A DNA stretch of 34,509 bases from an uncultured Bacteroidota bacterium (GCA_937127285.1 CAKZLV010000041.1:1-34509), one strand, 5' to 3'. Positions 20,063 to 30,327 are shown, numbered from the stretch's first letter. Program-made: numbers and translations. The notes: generated by a model from the letters alone, not told the origin.

Positions 20063-20094
20063 CCCTCGTCGCGAGAATCCCTCGTCGCGAGAAG
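20063..20094. repeat. 16-bp tandem duplication CCCTCGTCGCGAGAA(T/G)
   Basis: 20063-20078 and 20079-20094, just downstream of rpsF. Confidence 0.95.
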
Positions 20095-20109
20095 AAGACA
20101 AGGAGGGGA

Positions 20110-20484
20110 CTATTCGTCTTCCTCTGCGCCGGAATGCGCCTGCCGCTTCTCTTTCCCCTTCTGCTTCTCGTAGTGCCGCTGCATCTTCGCGTCCATCCGG
20201 AGGGTGAGGAACCGAAGGACGTCGTCGTTGATCTTGAGCTGCCGCTCGAGCTGCGGGACGAGGCTTCCCGGCGCACGGAAGTACATGTTCACGTAGTATC
20301 CGCTGCGCTTCTTGTCGATCTCGTAGGCAAGGCGCTGATTGCCCCACTCGTCGACTTCCAAGACCTCCCCGTCGTTGTCCTTCACGAACTGGGTGATCTT
20401 CCGGACGATGTCGTCGACCTGGTTCTGCTTGACGACGCCGCTGATGACGTACGTCAGTTCGTACTGGTTCTTGTCCTGAGCCAT
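20110..20484 (-). CDS. rpsF: 30S ribosomal protein S6
   Basis: Start chosen at MAQDKNQYELTYVISG (20484); 'YEIDKKRSGYYVNMYFRAP' typical of S6; acidic/charged C-terminus. Confidence 0.95.
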   Translation of the reverse strand: MAQDKNQYELTYVISGVVKQNQVDDIVRKITQFVKDNDGEVLEVDEWGNQRLAYEIDKKRSGYYVNMYFRAPGSLVPQLERQLKINDDVLRFLTLRMDAKMQRHYEKQKGKEKRQAHSGAEEDE

Positions 20485-20761
20485 AGATCGGTAGGTCCCT
20501 GTGGAATGACAATGAATCACGCCCCTCGCCGCACGGGCCGGGCGGTGCCCGGGCCGTAGCGAGGAGCAGGGAGGTTCGTGCAACACGCATCTACAAGCGC
20601 GCGCCGGCGAGGTGGCACGCCGCCCGTGAAGACCCCATTAGTTCATCGATTCCGCCGGACGCGCCCGTACCCGGACGGGGGCGGGCACGGTTACCCGGAG
20701 TACCGACCCAGACTCCCTGAAACGGGCACGCAGGCACCGGAGCGAGCGCGCAGGCGCTCCC

Positions 20762-20780
20762 GGCTACAGATTGGCTCAGG

Positions 20781-20795
<15 letters not shown>
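20762..20795. repeat. 17-bp tandem duplication GGCTACAGATTGGC(TCA/CAG), second copy spanning the prfA stop codon
   Basis: 20762-20778 and 20779-20795 share the first 14 bases; prfA stop (cta) at 20781-20783. Confidence 0.95.
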
Positions 20796-21854
<1,059 letters not shown>

Positions 21855-22063
21855 GAACGGCGCTGTGCCTACCCGTGGATTCTGTGCAACCGTGCTGTAC
21901 GTCGGCGCAGCACGACTGGTTCGTCTTTTGCATCGCCGCCGGCAGGAACCGGGCGGTAGCCGGTATTCTCACATATCTTACACCATCCTTGCAAACTGGT
22001 GTCTGCGTGCGGCGTTGGGGCGGTCCCTCCGAATTGTGCTTCTCCTCCATCCGTCGGTTCTGC

Positions 22064-22189
22064 ATGACGTTTAAGGACTTCCAGCGCGCGCTCGTCGTTC
22101 TCGGCCTCTTCTTGATTTTGCTCTACCTCCTGGGGCAGCCCTCCCTGGCGGACTTCCTGGCCGAGATCGAGACGCGCGTCGGCTGGTAG
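22064..22189 (+). CDS. Possible 41-aa single-TM small protein
   Basis: ATG at 22064, MTFKDFQRALVVLGLFLILLYLLGQPSLADFLAEIETRVGW; one TM helix; no obvious Shine-Dalgarno. Confidence 0.4.
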   Translation: MTFKDFQRALVVLGLFLILLYLLGQPSLADFLAEIETRVGW

Positions 22190-22192
22190 CGG

Positions 22193-22250
22193 GTGCGCTC
22201 CCCTGTTCGGGCGCGCCTCCCCTGTTGAGGCCCACTCTCCTGTTCGGGCC
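22193..22250. repeat. Degenerate tandem repeat, about 17-19 bp unit (cCTCCCCTGTTCGGG...)
   Basis: gcgctcccctgttcggg / cgcgcctcccctgttgagg / cccactctcctgttcgggcc between the small ORF and the recQ stop. Confidence 0.8.
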
Positions 22251-22253
22251 GGG

Positions 22254-24245
22254 TCAGTCGGGAAGGAAGGGCTCGGCCTTCTCGGTCACGTCCAGCGTGC
22301 CCTGAAGCGGGTCGCGGAGCCGGAGGTACTCCCGGTCGATGAGCCAGTCGATCAGCGCGTCGACGCGGTAGGACGTCGGGTCCGCATGCCCGTCTCGTGC
22401 CTCCGCCCCGTCGAACCAATCCTCCCGGGGGCGCTCCCCGGCCACCCCCTCCAGGATGGCGCGAAGAAGCCCTTCGTCGGCCGGCGTGACGGTCTGCGGC
22501 CGGTGCCGCCCCACGCAGACGTCGCAGGAGCCGCACCGCTCCGGGCTCGTTTCGCCGAAGTAGGTCAGCAGGAAGCGTCGCCGGCACACGAGCGACCGGG
22601 CGTAGCGGAGCATGGAGCGAAGACGCTTCTCCGCGCGCTCTCGGGCCACGGTTACGTGCCGGTCGTCGACCGGCAGGCGCCGAGAGCGAGGAAACTGCAG
22701 CTCGACCTGAAGGGCATCCCCCGGGGGCCGCCACCGCAACAGGCCGCGTGCCTCCAGGTACTTCAGCCCCCGCAGCAGCCGCTCGCGCTCCAGGTCCAGG
22801 CGCTCCTCCAGGATGCGGAGGTCCATGCGCCACCAGTCGCTGAAGGCATCGGCATGGACCGTACGGAGAAGCGTGCGGATGAACCCTGCCAGCGCCTCGT
22901 TGTCGAGCTGGTCTGCGGTGCGCCGCACGGCGTTGGCCGGTTGAACGAAGCGGATCTGCCCTTTGTGGGTGCGTTGCGGAAGGACCCGCCACGCCTCCTG
23001 CCGCTCCAGAAGCTCAACGGCCGTTCGCACCTTGCCGACCGAAAAGCCGGTAATCTTCAGCACCGCGTCCAGGTTCACGCTGACGGGTCCGTCGGGCTCC
23101 GCCCCGATGGGAACCTGGCCGACGTTGCACACCGCATCGTACACCTCCCGCACTTCCTTCGCCGACGGGTGCGAGGCGTCGATGAGCGCCTCCTGCGTGT
23201 CCCCGTCCGGGGGCTGAAACAGAAGGACGGCGTACGCCGTGTCGCCGTCGCGCCCGCCCCGCCCTGCTTCCTGATAGTACGCCTCGATGGAGGAAGGCAG
23301 AGCGACATGGACCACGAAGCGGACGTCGGGCTTGTCAATCCCCATTCCGAACGCATTCGTGGCCACGATCACGCGGGTGTCGTCCTCCACCCACGCGGTT
23401 TGCACGGCCTCGCGGCGCGACGCGTCCATTCCGCCGTGATAGGGGCGGGCGGTGTGTCCCTCCGCTCGCAGAAAGCGCGTCCACGTCTCCACCTCCCGTC
23501 GCGTAGAGGCGTAGACGATGCCGCTGCCCTCTACGGCCTCCACCACGTCCCGCAGTTTCTTCTGCTTGTTCTCCGTCCGAAACACGGACCACAGCACGTT
23601 CGGCCGGTCGAACCCGCGCACGACCTCGGCCGGATCGTCCAGGTCGAGCAGGTCGATCACGTCGCGCCGGACGTCCGGGGTGGCCGTGGCCGTCACGGCC
23701 ACCATCGGCGGCCGCCCCAGGTGCTCGGCGGCGTCGGCAATGTCGCGGTAGGCCGGCCGAAAGTGGTGGCCCCACTCGCTCACGCAGTGTGCCTCGTCGA
23801 CGGCAAGCAGATCCACGTCCAGACGCTCCGCCCGGGCGCGAAAGAAATCTCCCTGCAGCCGCTCCGGGGCCAGATAGACCAGGTCGTACCGCCCGTGCTC
23901 GGCGTCCGTCCAGCGCTGGTCGACCTCGTGATAGGCGAGGGTGCTGTTGATGAAGGCCGCCTCGATGCCGCGCGCCCGCAGGCTGGCGACCTGGTCCTGC
24001 ATGAGTGAGATGAGGGGAGACACGACCAGGACGAACCCGTCCGTGAGCAGGGAAGGAAGCTGGTAGCACAGAGACTTCCCGCCGCCGGTGGGCAACACCC
24101 CCAGCACGTCGCGCCCCTCCAGCACCGATTCGAGGATCTCTTCCTGGCCCGGACGAAAGGACGGATACCCCCACCGGTCACGCAGCACGGTGCGCGCATC
24201 GTCGAGGGTGGGGGCCGTCGAATTGGGGGCATCGGCAGCCGACAT
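22254..24245 (-). CDS. recQ: ATP-dependent DNA helicase RecQ (no obvious HRDC domain)
   Basis: Start chosen at MSAADAPNSTAPTLDDAR (24245). 'PTGGGKSLCYQLPSLL', 'VDEAHCVSEWGHHFRPAY', 'NAFGMGIDKPDVRFVVH', zinc cysteines 'CRRRFLLTYFGETSPERCGSCDVC'. Confidence 0.95.
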   Translation of the reverse strand: MSAADAPNSTAPTLDDARTVLRDRWGYPSFRPGQEEILESVLEGRDVLGVLPTGGGKSLCYQLPSLLTDGFVLVVSPLISLMQDQVASLRARGIEAAFINSTLAYHEVDQRWTDAEHGRYDLVYLAPERLQGDFFRARAERLDVDLLAVDEAHCVSEWGHHFRPAYRDIADAAEHLGRPPMVAVTATATPDVRRDVIDLLDLDDPAEVVRGFDRPNVLWSVFRTENKQKKLRDVVEAVEGSGIVYASTRREVETWTRFLRAEGHTARPYHGGMDASRREAVQTAWVEDDTRVIVATNAFGMGIDKPDVRFVVHVALPSSIEAYYQEAGRGGRDGDTAYAVLLFQPPDGDTQEALIDASHPSAKEVREVYDAVCNVGQVPIGAEPDGPVSVNLDAVLKITGFSVGKVRTAVELLERQEAWRVLPQRTHKGQIRFVQPANAVRRTADQLDNEALAGFIRTLLRTVHADAFSDWWRMDLRILEERLDLERERLLRGLKYLEARGLLRWRPPGDALQVELQFPRSRRLPVDDRHVTVARERAEKRLRSMLRYARSLVCRRRFLLTYFGETSPERCGSCDVCVGRHRPQTVTPADEGLLRAILEGVAGERPREDWFDGAEARDGHADPTSYRVDALIDWLIDREYLRLRDPLQGTLDVTEKAEPFLPD

Positions 24246-24381
24246 GGGCCCGGAGACCGGTTGGTCGAGGACAAGGAGACGAAGAGACAAAAGACACGGA
24301 GTGAACGACGGGCAGAAGGAGGAGGTTCGCGGGTTGAATCGGAGCCGACCACGGAGGTCTCCTCTGAAAGGGGCGCGGTCG

Positions 24382-24435
24382 GTGGGGTCGGCGCGAACGG
24401 TGGGGTCGGCGCGAACGGTGGAGTCGGCGCGAACG
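24382..24435. repeat. Tandem repeat, 18-bp unit GTGG(G/A)GTCGGCGCGAACG, 3 units
   Basis: Units at 24382, 24400 and 24418. Confidence 0.95.
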
Positions 24436-24665
24436 GTCGTCTGCCCGTTTCTGGCCCCTGTTCGAATCACGCGCCAGGGGAGATCGGTCCTGCGTCGGCG
24501 GGACCGTTGGACCAGGCTCCCTCCGGCCCCGACTCCTCCACGGCTGACCTTTGACCGCCCGAAACGGTTCTCTCTGGAATCTTTACGCCGGTCCCTTTCA
24601 TCCCGCATCCCCGGCCTTGAACGTACACCTGATGCACGTCCGCTTCCGCTTTCTCCCCACCCGAC

Positions 24666-25703
24666 ATGGCTGCCCCCCGCGTCTCTATCGTCATCGTTTC
24701 CTGGAACGGCCTTCCTCTCGTTCGGAGGTGTCTCCCGTCGGTCGTCGCCACCGATTATCCGGACCTTGAGATCATCCTGGCGGACAACGCGTCGACGGAC
24801 GGGACCGCAGCCTGGGTCGCCCGCGAGCACCCGTCCGTGAAGATCGTCCGTCATCCGAAAAACCTCTTGTTCGCGGCCGGCAACAACCGCGCGCTGCCCC
24901 ACGCCACCGGCGACTACGTCTTGCTGCTCAACAACGACGTCGAAGTGCCCTCCGGCTGGCTTCGCCCCCTCGTCGACACGATGGAGGCGATGCCGGACGT
25001 GGCCGCCGTGCAGCCCAAGCTTCTTCAGGTCGACAACCGGTCTCGCTTCGAGTATGCCGGGGCGTCGGGGGGCTTTCTCGACCGCCTCGGCTATCCGTTC
25101 ACGCGGGGGCGGGTCTTTGACACGATGGAGAGGGACCGCGGCCAGTACGACGACGCCCGCGACGTCTTCTGGGCGACGGGGGCCGCGCTCCTCCTCCGCC
25201 GGTCGGCCCTGGACGAGGTCGGGGGACTGGATCCGCGGTTCGAGATGCACATGGAGGAGATCGACCTGTGCTGGCGCCTTCAGCGCGCCGGCCACCGCAT
25301 CCGCGTCGAGCCGCAAAGCACCGTGTACCACATCGGGGGGGCGTCGCTGCCGCAGGGAAGCCCGCGCAAGGCGTACTACAACTTCCGAAACTCCCTGCTG
25401 ATGCTCTACAAGAACCTGCCCGACAGGGCCTGGCGGTCGACGCTTGCGCTGCGTGGGGTCTTCGACTCGGTCGCCGCGGCCCGCCTCCTGGCGCAGGGAC
25501 GAACCGACGAGGCGTGGGCGGTCGTTCGCGCCTACCGAGATGCCCGCCGCATGCGCGGGAACTATGAAGACGAACGGCCCGCCGGCCCGGACCCGGTCGT
25601 GCGTCCCCCCTACCGGGGCCTTCTGCCGGTCGACTATTTTCTGCGCAGGCGGACGACGTTCTCGGACCTGCCGCAGTCGCAGTTTCGGGACGGGTGGGCG
25701 TGA
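24666..25703 (+). CDS. Family 2 glycosyltransferase
   Basis: 345 aa; 'VSIVIVSWNGLPLVRRCLPSVVATDYPDLEIILADNASTDGT', 'YVLLLNNDVEVPSGWL', 'MHMEEIDLCWRLQRAGHRI'. Confidence 0.92.
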   Translation: MAAPRVSIVIVSWNGLPLVRRCLPSVVATDYPDLEIILADNASTDGTAAWVAREHPSVKIVRHPKNLLFAAGNNRALPHATGDYVLLLNNDVEVPSGWLRPLVDTMEAMPDVAAVQPKLLQVDNRSRFEYAGASGGFLDRLGYPFTRGRVFDTMERDRGQYDDARDVFWATGAALLLRRSALDEVGGLDPRFEMHMEEIDLCWRLQRAGHRIRVEPQSTVYHIGGASLPQGSPRKAYYNFRNSLLMLYKNLPDRAWRSTLALRGVFDSVAAARLLAQGRTDEAWAVVRAYRDARRMRGNYEDERPAGPDPVVRPPYRGLLPVDYFLRRRTTFSDLPQSQFRDGWA

Positions 25704-25724
25704 CGCTCCCGGTGGCGCGGTCCG

Positions 25725-26642
25725 CTATCCCTCCCCCTGTCTCCGCTCCCAGACGACGATGGCGACGCCGGCCATGACGACGGCCATCCCCGCGATGGCG
25801 GGGGCAGGAGGCACCTCGCCGAAGAGAAGGTAGGCGAGGATCGACGCCCCGACCGGTTCGAAGAGAGCCAGCATGCCGACGATGGCCGCCGGCAGGTACT
25901 GAACGGCATAGTTGAAGGAGCCGTGGCCGGCGAGCTGCGGCCCGATGGCGAGGCCGGCGCAGAGCGCATAGAACGTCCAGGAATAGGAAAACAGGGGGAC
26001 GCCCTGCCACCAGGCGGCGGCAACGGCCGTGGCGGCGGCCGCGGTGTACAGGGGGGCGACGTAGGCAAGCCACGACACCTTCTGGCGGACGACCCGCCCG
26101 ATGAGGAGATAGACGCTGACGAGAACCGCCGCCCCGAGGGCGAGGCTGTTGCCGAAGAGAGCACCTCGACCCAGGCGGACCCGCCCCGCATCCCCCCACC
26201 CGATGAGCGCCGCCCCGGCCACGGCAACCCCGATGGCGGCAACGGTTCGCGCCGAGAGGCGGTCTCCAATCAGCAGGTATCCCAGAACCGCCAGAAAGAT
26301 GGGGCTCGTGGTGACGAGGACCGACGCGCTGGCGACCGTCGTGTGGTACAGAGATTCGATCCAGGCAATGAAGTGCAGCCCGAGGAAGACCCCCGCCGCC
26401 CCGATCAGAAGGACATCCCGGCCGTGAAACTGCCGGATCTCCTCTCGGGAGCGCAGGGCGGCGAGCGGGACGACGGCTCCGGCCGCGATCACCGTTCGCC
26501 AGACGGCAATCGCAAGGCCCGGGGCGTCGTCGGCCCAGCGAACGAAGATCGGGGCGAACGCGAAGCTGAGGACGCCCACGGCAAGAACGACCGCGATCCG
26601 AACCGACCGGTTCGTCGCAACGCCGGATTCTCCTCCACGCAT
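25725..26642 (-). CDS. EamA/DMT-family transporter
   Basis: 305 aa; about 10 TM, duplicated EamA architecture ('FAPIFVRWADDAPGLAIAVWRTVIAAG', 'LFEPVGASILAYLLFGEVPP'). Confidence 0.9.
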   Translation of the reverse strand: MRGGESGVATNRSVRIAVVLAVGVLSFAFAPIFVRWADDAPGLAIAVWRTVIAAGAVVPLAALRSREEIRQFHGRDVLLIGAAGVFLGLHFIAWIESLYHTTVASASVLVTTSPIFLAVLGYLLIGDRLSARTVAAIGVAVAGAALIGWGDAGRVRLGRGALFGNSLALGAAVLVSVYLLIGRVVRQKVSWLAYVAPLYTAAAATAVAAAWWQGVPLFSYSWTFYALCAGLAIGPQLAGHGSFNYAVQYLPAAIVGMLALFEPVGASILAYLLFGEVPPAPAIAGMAVVMAGVAIVVWERRQGEG

Positions 26643-26717
26643 CGATCAGCGTCCGTTGGGAAAGGAAGGCGGAGACCGAACACCGGGGCTCCGGGGCCGG
26701 GGCGAGGGGCGGGCCTG

Positions 26718-27143
26718 TTACCGGAGACGGTCCATGGACTTGACCAGTTCGATGTCGTGGTCAATTCCCCGCCGGGCGAGGAGAAACAAAAGGTAGGCGA
26801 GGATCGGCAGGCCGAGCATACCTGCTTTCGCCCAGTCAAATCCGTCGGCGGCGCGGACGGCCAGCTCTCCGGTAAGATAGAGCCCGCCGTAGAGAACGGC
26901 CGCCACGGCAACCGTCAGGAGTTGCGCCCCGACGACGACCGTACGTTGCGTCTGGCGGTTCTCGTAAAGGAAGATCGCGGCCACGGCGGTGACGCCCGTC
27001 ACCGCCGAGAGCCCGATCACGGCCGGCAGATACCACCCGTGCGATGCCGCGGCCGTGCTCGACCAGAGCGAGTCAAAGAAGAAGAGGCCGGTGAGGGCGA
27101 CGGCTCCGAGGAACAGGTAGACCGTTTGGATACGCTGAATCAT
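26718..27143 (-). CDS. DUF4293-like integral membrane protein
   Basis: Start chosen at MIQRIQTVYLFLGAVALTGLFFFDSLW (27143); four TM; N-terminus typical of the Bacteroidota DUF4293 family. Confidence 0.75.
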   Translation of the reverse strand: MIQRIQTVYLFLGAVALTGLFFFDSLWSSTAAASHGWYLPAVIGLSAVTGVTAVAAIFLYENRQTQRTVVVGAQLLTVAVAAVLYGGLYLTGELAVRAADGFDWAKAGMLGLPILAYLLFLLARRGIDHDIELVKSMDRLR

Positions 27144-27223
27144 GGACAATCGACAATCTTGGTGCAGGGAACGGGTCGGGAGAAGGCGTCCTTCAAAGCG
27201 TGGCGCGGGCGTTTCGTCCACGG

Positions 27224-27298
27224 CCGTTCGCTGAACGGCTGCTTGCTGAACGGCTGCTCTCGCTACGCAGCAGCTCGCTACGCAGCGGCTCGTTAAGC
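27224..27298. repeat. Two abutting tandem arrays (about 15-16-bp units TGCTGAACGGCTGCT and TCGCTACGCAGC(A/G)GC)
   Basis: cgctgaacggctgct/tgctgaacggctgct then tcgctacgcagcagc/tcgctacgcagcggc/tcgttaagcggcc. Confidence 0.88.
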
Positions 27299-27320
27299 GG
27301 CCTTCGCGTGGACGGCGCAC

Positions 27321-27354
27321 AAAAAAAGCCCTGCCGAGGAAGCAGAGCTTTTTT
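27321..27354 (-). terminator. Rho-independent terminator (bidirectional-looking), downstream of the exbB-exbD operon
   Basis: AAAAAAAGCcCTGC-cgaggaa-GCAGaGCTTTTTT: stem with A-tract and T-tract on either side, about 24 bp past the exbD stop. Confidence 0.85.
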
Positions 27355-27377
27355 GCCGCAAGAATACGTAGGGGCCG

Positions 27378-27836
27378 TTAGTTGGCACCGGCTTCCCGCG
27401 AGGACGAATAGTTGATGCGGAGCGTACCCGCATCCCGGAGTTCCTGTTGCACCTCATTGACAGTATTCATCTCAGACTCGCGATCTACCTTCATCGACAC
27501 GATCAGCTTCGGCTGCTCCTGCAGCTTCCGGTACATGATCTGCCGAATCGCATTCCGGTTTTCGATGAGGGCGTCGTCGATCTGAATGGCCGTGTCCCCC
27601 TCGTTCTCCCCCGACTTCAGGGGGCCGATGAAAAGCTTCGAGATCAGACGCTTCTGGTCGATCTTCGTGAGGGCTTCCGCCTCCGGGAGCTGCGTTCGCA
27701 CCTTCAGGTCCGTCTCCCGCAGAACGGTCGAGACCATAAAGAAGATGAGCAGCATGAAAACGATGTCGGGGAGCGAAGCCGTCGTGAATCCAGGTTCGGA
27801 ATTGGAGCTTCGCTTCTGAAAGCGTTGGGAAGGCAT
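27378..27836 (-). CDS. exbD: ExbD/TolR family biopolymer transport protein (paralogue 2)
   Basis: 152 aa; N-terminal TM with conserved Asp 'SLPDIVFMLLIFFMVSTVL'. Confidence 0.9.
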   Translation of the reverse strand: MPSQRFQKRSSNSEPGFTTASLPDIVFMLLIFFMVSTVLRETDLKVRTQLPEAEALTKIDQKRLISKLFIGPLKSGENEGDTAIQIDDALIENRNAIRQIMYRKLQEQPKLIVSMKVDRESEMNTVNEVQQELRDAGTLRINYSSSREAGAN

Positions 27837-27889
27837 ACGGTTGAGAACTTGTCAAGATCGGTGCGGGACGGGCGGATCGCAGGACAGGG

Positions 27890-28492
27890 CTACTCGCCGA
27901 GGTCCGGCTCGGCGATCGAGATGTTGGCCCCGAAGTTGTCGCGGATGACGTTGTCATCTTCCGGCCCCAGCGTCGACCGGTAGGCTTGATAATCCGGGAA
28001 CGTCTTCTGGAGGATCTGCTCGCCGTTGGGCCCGGGAAGGGTGCCGCTGCGGGCAATGCTGTTCCAGATCTCGCGGTAGGCCATCCACACCTCGTCCAGG
28101 GTATCGATGTAGATCCGGTACGGCGTCTGCGCATCGGTCTTGATCGAGATGACCGCATCGCTGGGGCTGACCGCCAGGTCGGGGTCCTCGCCGAAGTTCA
28201 GGACGTGCTCTTTCACCCGGTCGCGGATCTGGTTCATCGAGGCGCGCTCGCCTTCGATGAGCACATCTCCCTGCGAGTTGACCAGAACCTTGAACATATT
28301 CCGGTCCTTTACGGGGGGAGGATCTTGATTCTCCAGCTTCGGAGGCAGGGTCATTCCGATGCCAGTGTCGACGTTGATCGTCGTCGTCACCAGGAAGAAG
28401 ATGAGGAGCAGAAACGCGATGTCCGCCATCGAGGCGGTCGGGATCTCGACGTCCTCGCGGTCTTCGCGTCGCTTGTCGAGAAGATCGGCCAT
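27890..28492 (-). CDS. exbD: ExbD/TolR family biopolymer transport protein (paralogue 1)
   Basis: Start chosen at MADLLDKRREDREDVEIPTASMADIAFLLLIFFLVTTTI (28492); conserved TM Asp. Confidence 0.9.
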   Translation of the reverse strand: MADLLDKRREDREDVEIPTASMADIAFLLLIFFLVTTTINVDTGIGMTLPPKLENQDPPPVKDRNMFKVLVNSQGDVLIEGERASMNQIRDRVKEHVLNFGEDPDLAVSPSDAVISIKTDAQTPYRIYIDTLDEVWMAYREIWNSIARSGTLPGPNGEQILQKTFPDYQAYRSTLGPEDDNVIRDNFGANISIAEPDLGE

Positions 28493-28602
28493 GAGAGTGC
28501 GGCGTCGGTGAAACGAGTGCGGGAACAGGCGGGGGCGACCCGGAGGCCCGGGTGCGCGGGGAACGGAGTCGACCCGGTGAGAAACGCGCATCGGCCCGAA
28601 AA

Positions 28603-28636
28603 GATGCCGGGTCGCGCCGGATGCCGGGTCGGATCG
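28603..28636. repeat. 17-bp tandem duplication GATGCCGGGTCG(CGCCG/GATCG)
   Basis: 28603-28619 and 28620-28636, between exbD paralogue 1 and the small TM gene. Confidence 0.85.
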
Positions 28637-28697
28637 GACGTCGACCCGTCCGTGCGTCGCCCCGGACGCGCCGCCCGAGGCGGCTTCCGGAAGGGCT

Positions 28698-28976
28698 CTA
28701 CCAGATGAGGTTTGTGATCCCCGTATACACGAGGCCCAGGAGCGCCAGCCCGAAGAGGATGATCGTGGTCATGATCCCGGCCTGCACCCAGGTTTCCATG
28801 GTGAAGCCGAGGACCAGCAGGATGACGGCCGGTGAAGAGATCGAGGCGATCGTCAGCGGCTCGCTCTTTCCGTAGGTCAGGTTTCGAAGACCAAAGAGTG
28901 CTACTCCGAGGAGGCTCACCCCCGCAAGGATGATGGCTGCCCAGATGGCGATGTAAAGAACCATGTTGCCGTCCAT
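28698..28976 (-). CDS. Small (92 aa) integral membrane protein between exbB and exbD
   Basis: MDGNMVLYIAIWAAIILAGVSLLGVALFGLRNLTYGKSEPLTIASISSPAVILLVLGFTMETWVQAGIMTTIILFGLALLGLVYTGITNLIW; about 3 TM; same strand and spacing as its neighbours. Confidence 0.8.
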   Translation of the reverse strand: MDGNMVLYIAIWAAIILAGVSLLGVALFGLRNLTYGKSEPLTIASISSPAVILLVLGFTMETWVQAGIMTTIILFGLALLGLVYTGITNLIW

Positions 28977-29144
28977 GAGTCGTGTTCGTTGGAGTCGAAG
29001 GTGGGTGGAGATCGGGCCGGTGCACAATCGGGGCCGGCCGGTGCGCCGGTGACGGCAAGCAGAGGAGGGGTCCCCTCTGCCTGCGGCCACCGGGGCGGGC
29101 CGGAACCCGGCACAGGCCGCGATCCGCGCGGCGACGGCGTCGCC

Positions 29145-29888
29145 TTACTCTTCTTCCGTGGCGACGGCTTCCGGCACCGACTTCTCGCCCGTGACCGACT
29201 CTCCCTGCCGCAGAAGCACGAGCGAGTCGATGAGTTCGATCGATGCATCCTCCATCTCCGCCACGATGCGGTCGATTTTCGACACCGCGTAGTTGTAGAA
29301 GAACTGCAGGATGACGGCAACGATCAGGCCGAACGCCGTGGTGAGCAGAGCGATCTTAATTCCTCCGGCCACGAGGCGCGGGGAGATGTCGCCGGCGTTT
29401 TCGATGGCGTCGAACGCCTCGATCATCCCGATCACCGTTCCGAGGAAGCCAAGCATGGGCGCGACGCTGATGAAGAGCGAAAGCCAGACGAGGCCGCGCT
29501 CCAGGAAGCTCATTTCAATCGATCCGTACGAGACGACGGCCTTCTCGACGGCGTCGATGCCCTCGTCGGCCCGCAAGAGGCCCGCCTGGAAGACGGATGC
29601 AACCGGACCGCGCGTGCTGGCGCACTCTTCTTCGGCAGCCGGGATGCCGCCCTCGTCGAGCGCCTGCTTCACGCGCTGCAGAAAGTCGCGGGTGTTGATG
29701 TCGGCACGGTTCAGCGAGATGATGCGCTCGAAGGCGATGGCCAGACCGATGATTAGGCAGATGAGCACCGGCCACATCCACGCCCCGCCCTCGTTGAAAC
29801 GTTCGACGAGAGCATTGATGGCCCCTCCACCGCCCTGTTGGGGCAGCATCATCAGGAGCTCGACCGTCAGTTTATTCAGAATCACCAT
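29145..29888 (-). CDS. exbB: MotA/TolQ/ExbB proton channel family protein
   Basis: 247 aa; 'LERGLVWLSLFISVAPMLGFLGTVIGMIEAFDAI...ISPRLVAGGIKIALLTTAFGLIVAVILQFFYNY'. Confidence 0.93.
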   Translation of the reverse strand: MVILNKLTVELLMMLPQQGGGGAINALVERFNEGGAWMWPVLICLIIGLAIAFERIISLNRADINTRDFLQRVKQALDEGGIPAAEEECASTRGPVASVFQAGLLRADEGIDAVEKAVVSYGSIEMSFLERGLVWLSLFISVAPMLGFLGTVIGMIEAFDAIENAGDISPRLVAGGIKIALLTTAFGLIVAVILQFFYNYAVSKIDRIVAEMEDASIELIDSLVLLRQGESVTGEKSVPEAVATEEE

Positions 29889-30327
29889 GGGTGGCTAGTT
29901 CCTCAGTGGGGTAGGTCAGTGATACAGCGTAAGTCGGTTTCGGTGAGAGCCCACTCGGGGCAGCGAGGCGCACCAGAAGCGGCCCAGGCGGTACCCGTCG
30001 GCACGAACAGGTGCGGCCGGCGGAGGCGGGAGGCAACCCGCCCCGGCCCGAGCCGCGGCTTTGTGGAGGAGTCGCCTCCCGGGGAGTCGAAGGATTCCCC
30101 AGCCCCCGAAGGAGAGGTCCTCCTCGTTCTCCATCAGCGACGCAGTCGCCCGATCGAGATGCGAGAAGGCCCCGGCGTACAATCGAAAAGCAGTTCGTTC
30201 GCGCGTCTGTTCGCGGTTCGAGTGGGGTGTAACGCCGCAGCGCAGCGACGAAGCGTCCGTCCGTGGGTAGACGACGGCGGATCCGAAGCGGATGCATGAG
30301 CACCCTCATCTTGATCCACATTCAGAA

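Noticed and set aside
24455-24480. TTCGAATC T-loop-like string suggesting a tRNA
   Set aside because: Flanking bases do not form a T-stem or acceptor stem; no cloverleaf.
22254-25331. 1025-aa minus-strand ORF
   Set aside because: Only the C-terminal 663 aa is RecQ; the N-terminal extension is antisense to the plus-strand glycosyltransferase (24666-25703) and runs through the spacer repeat array.
29872-30321. 149-aa leader ORF starting at the predicted exbB-operon +1
   Set aside because: Composition is Arg/Gly/Pro-rich without the acidic bias of genuine proteins here, and it overlaps the exbB start; not called as CDS.
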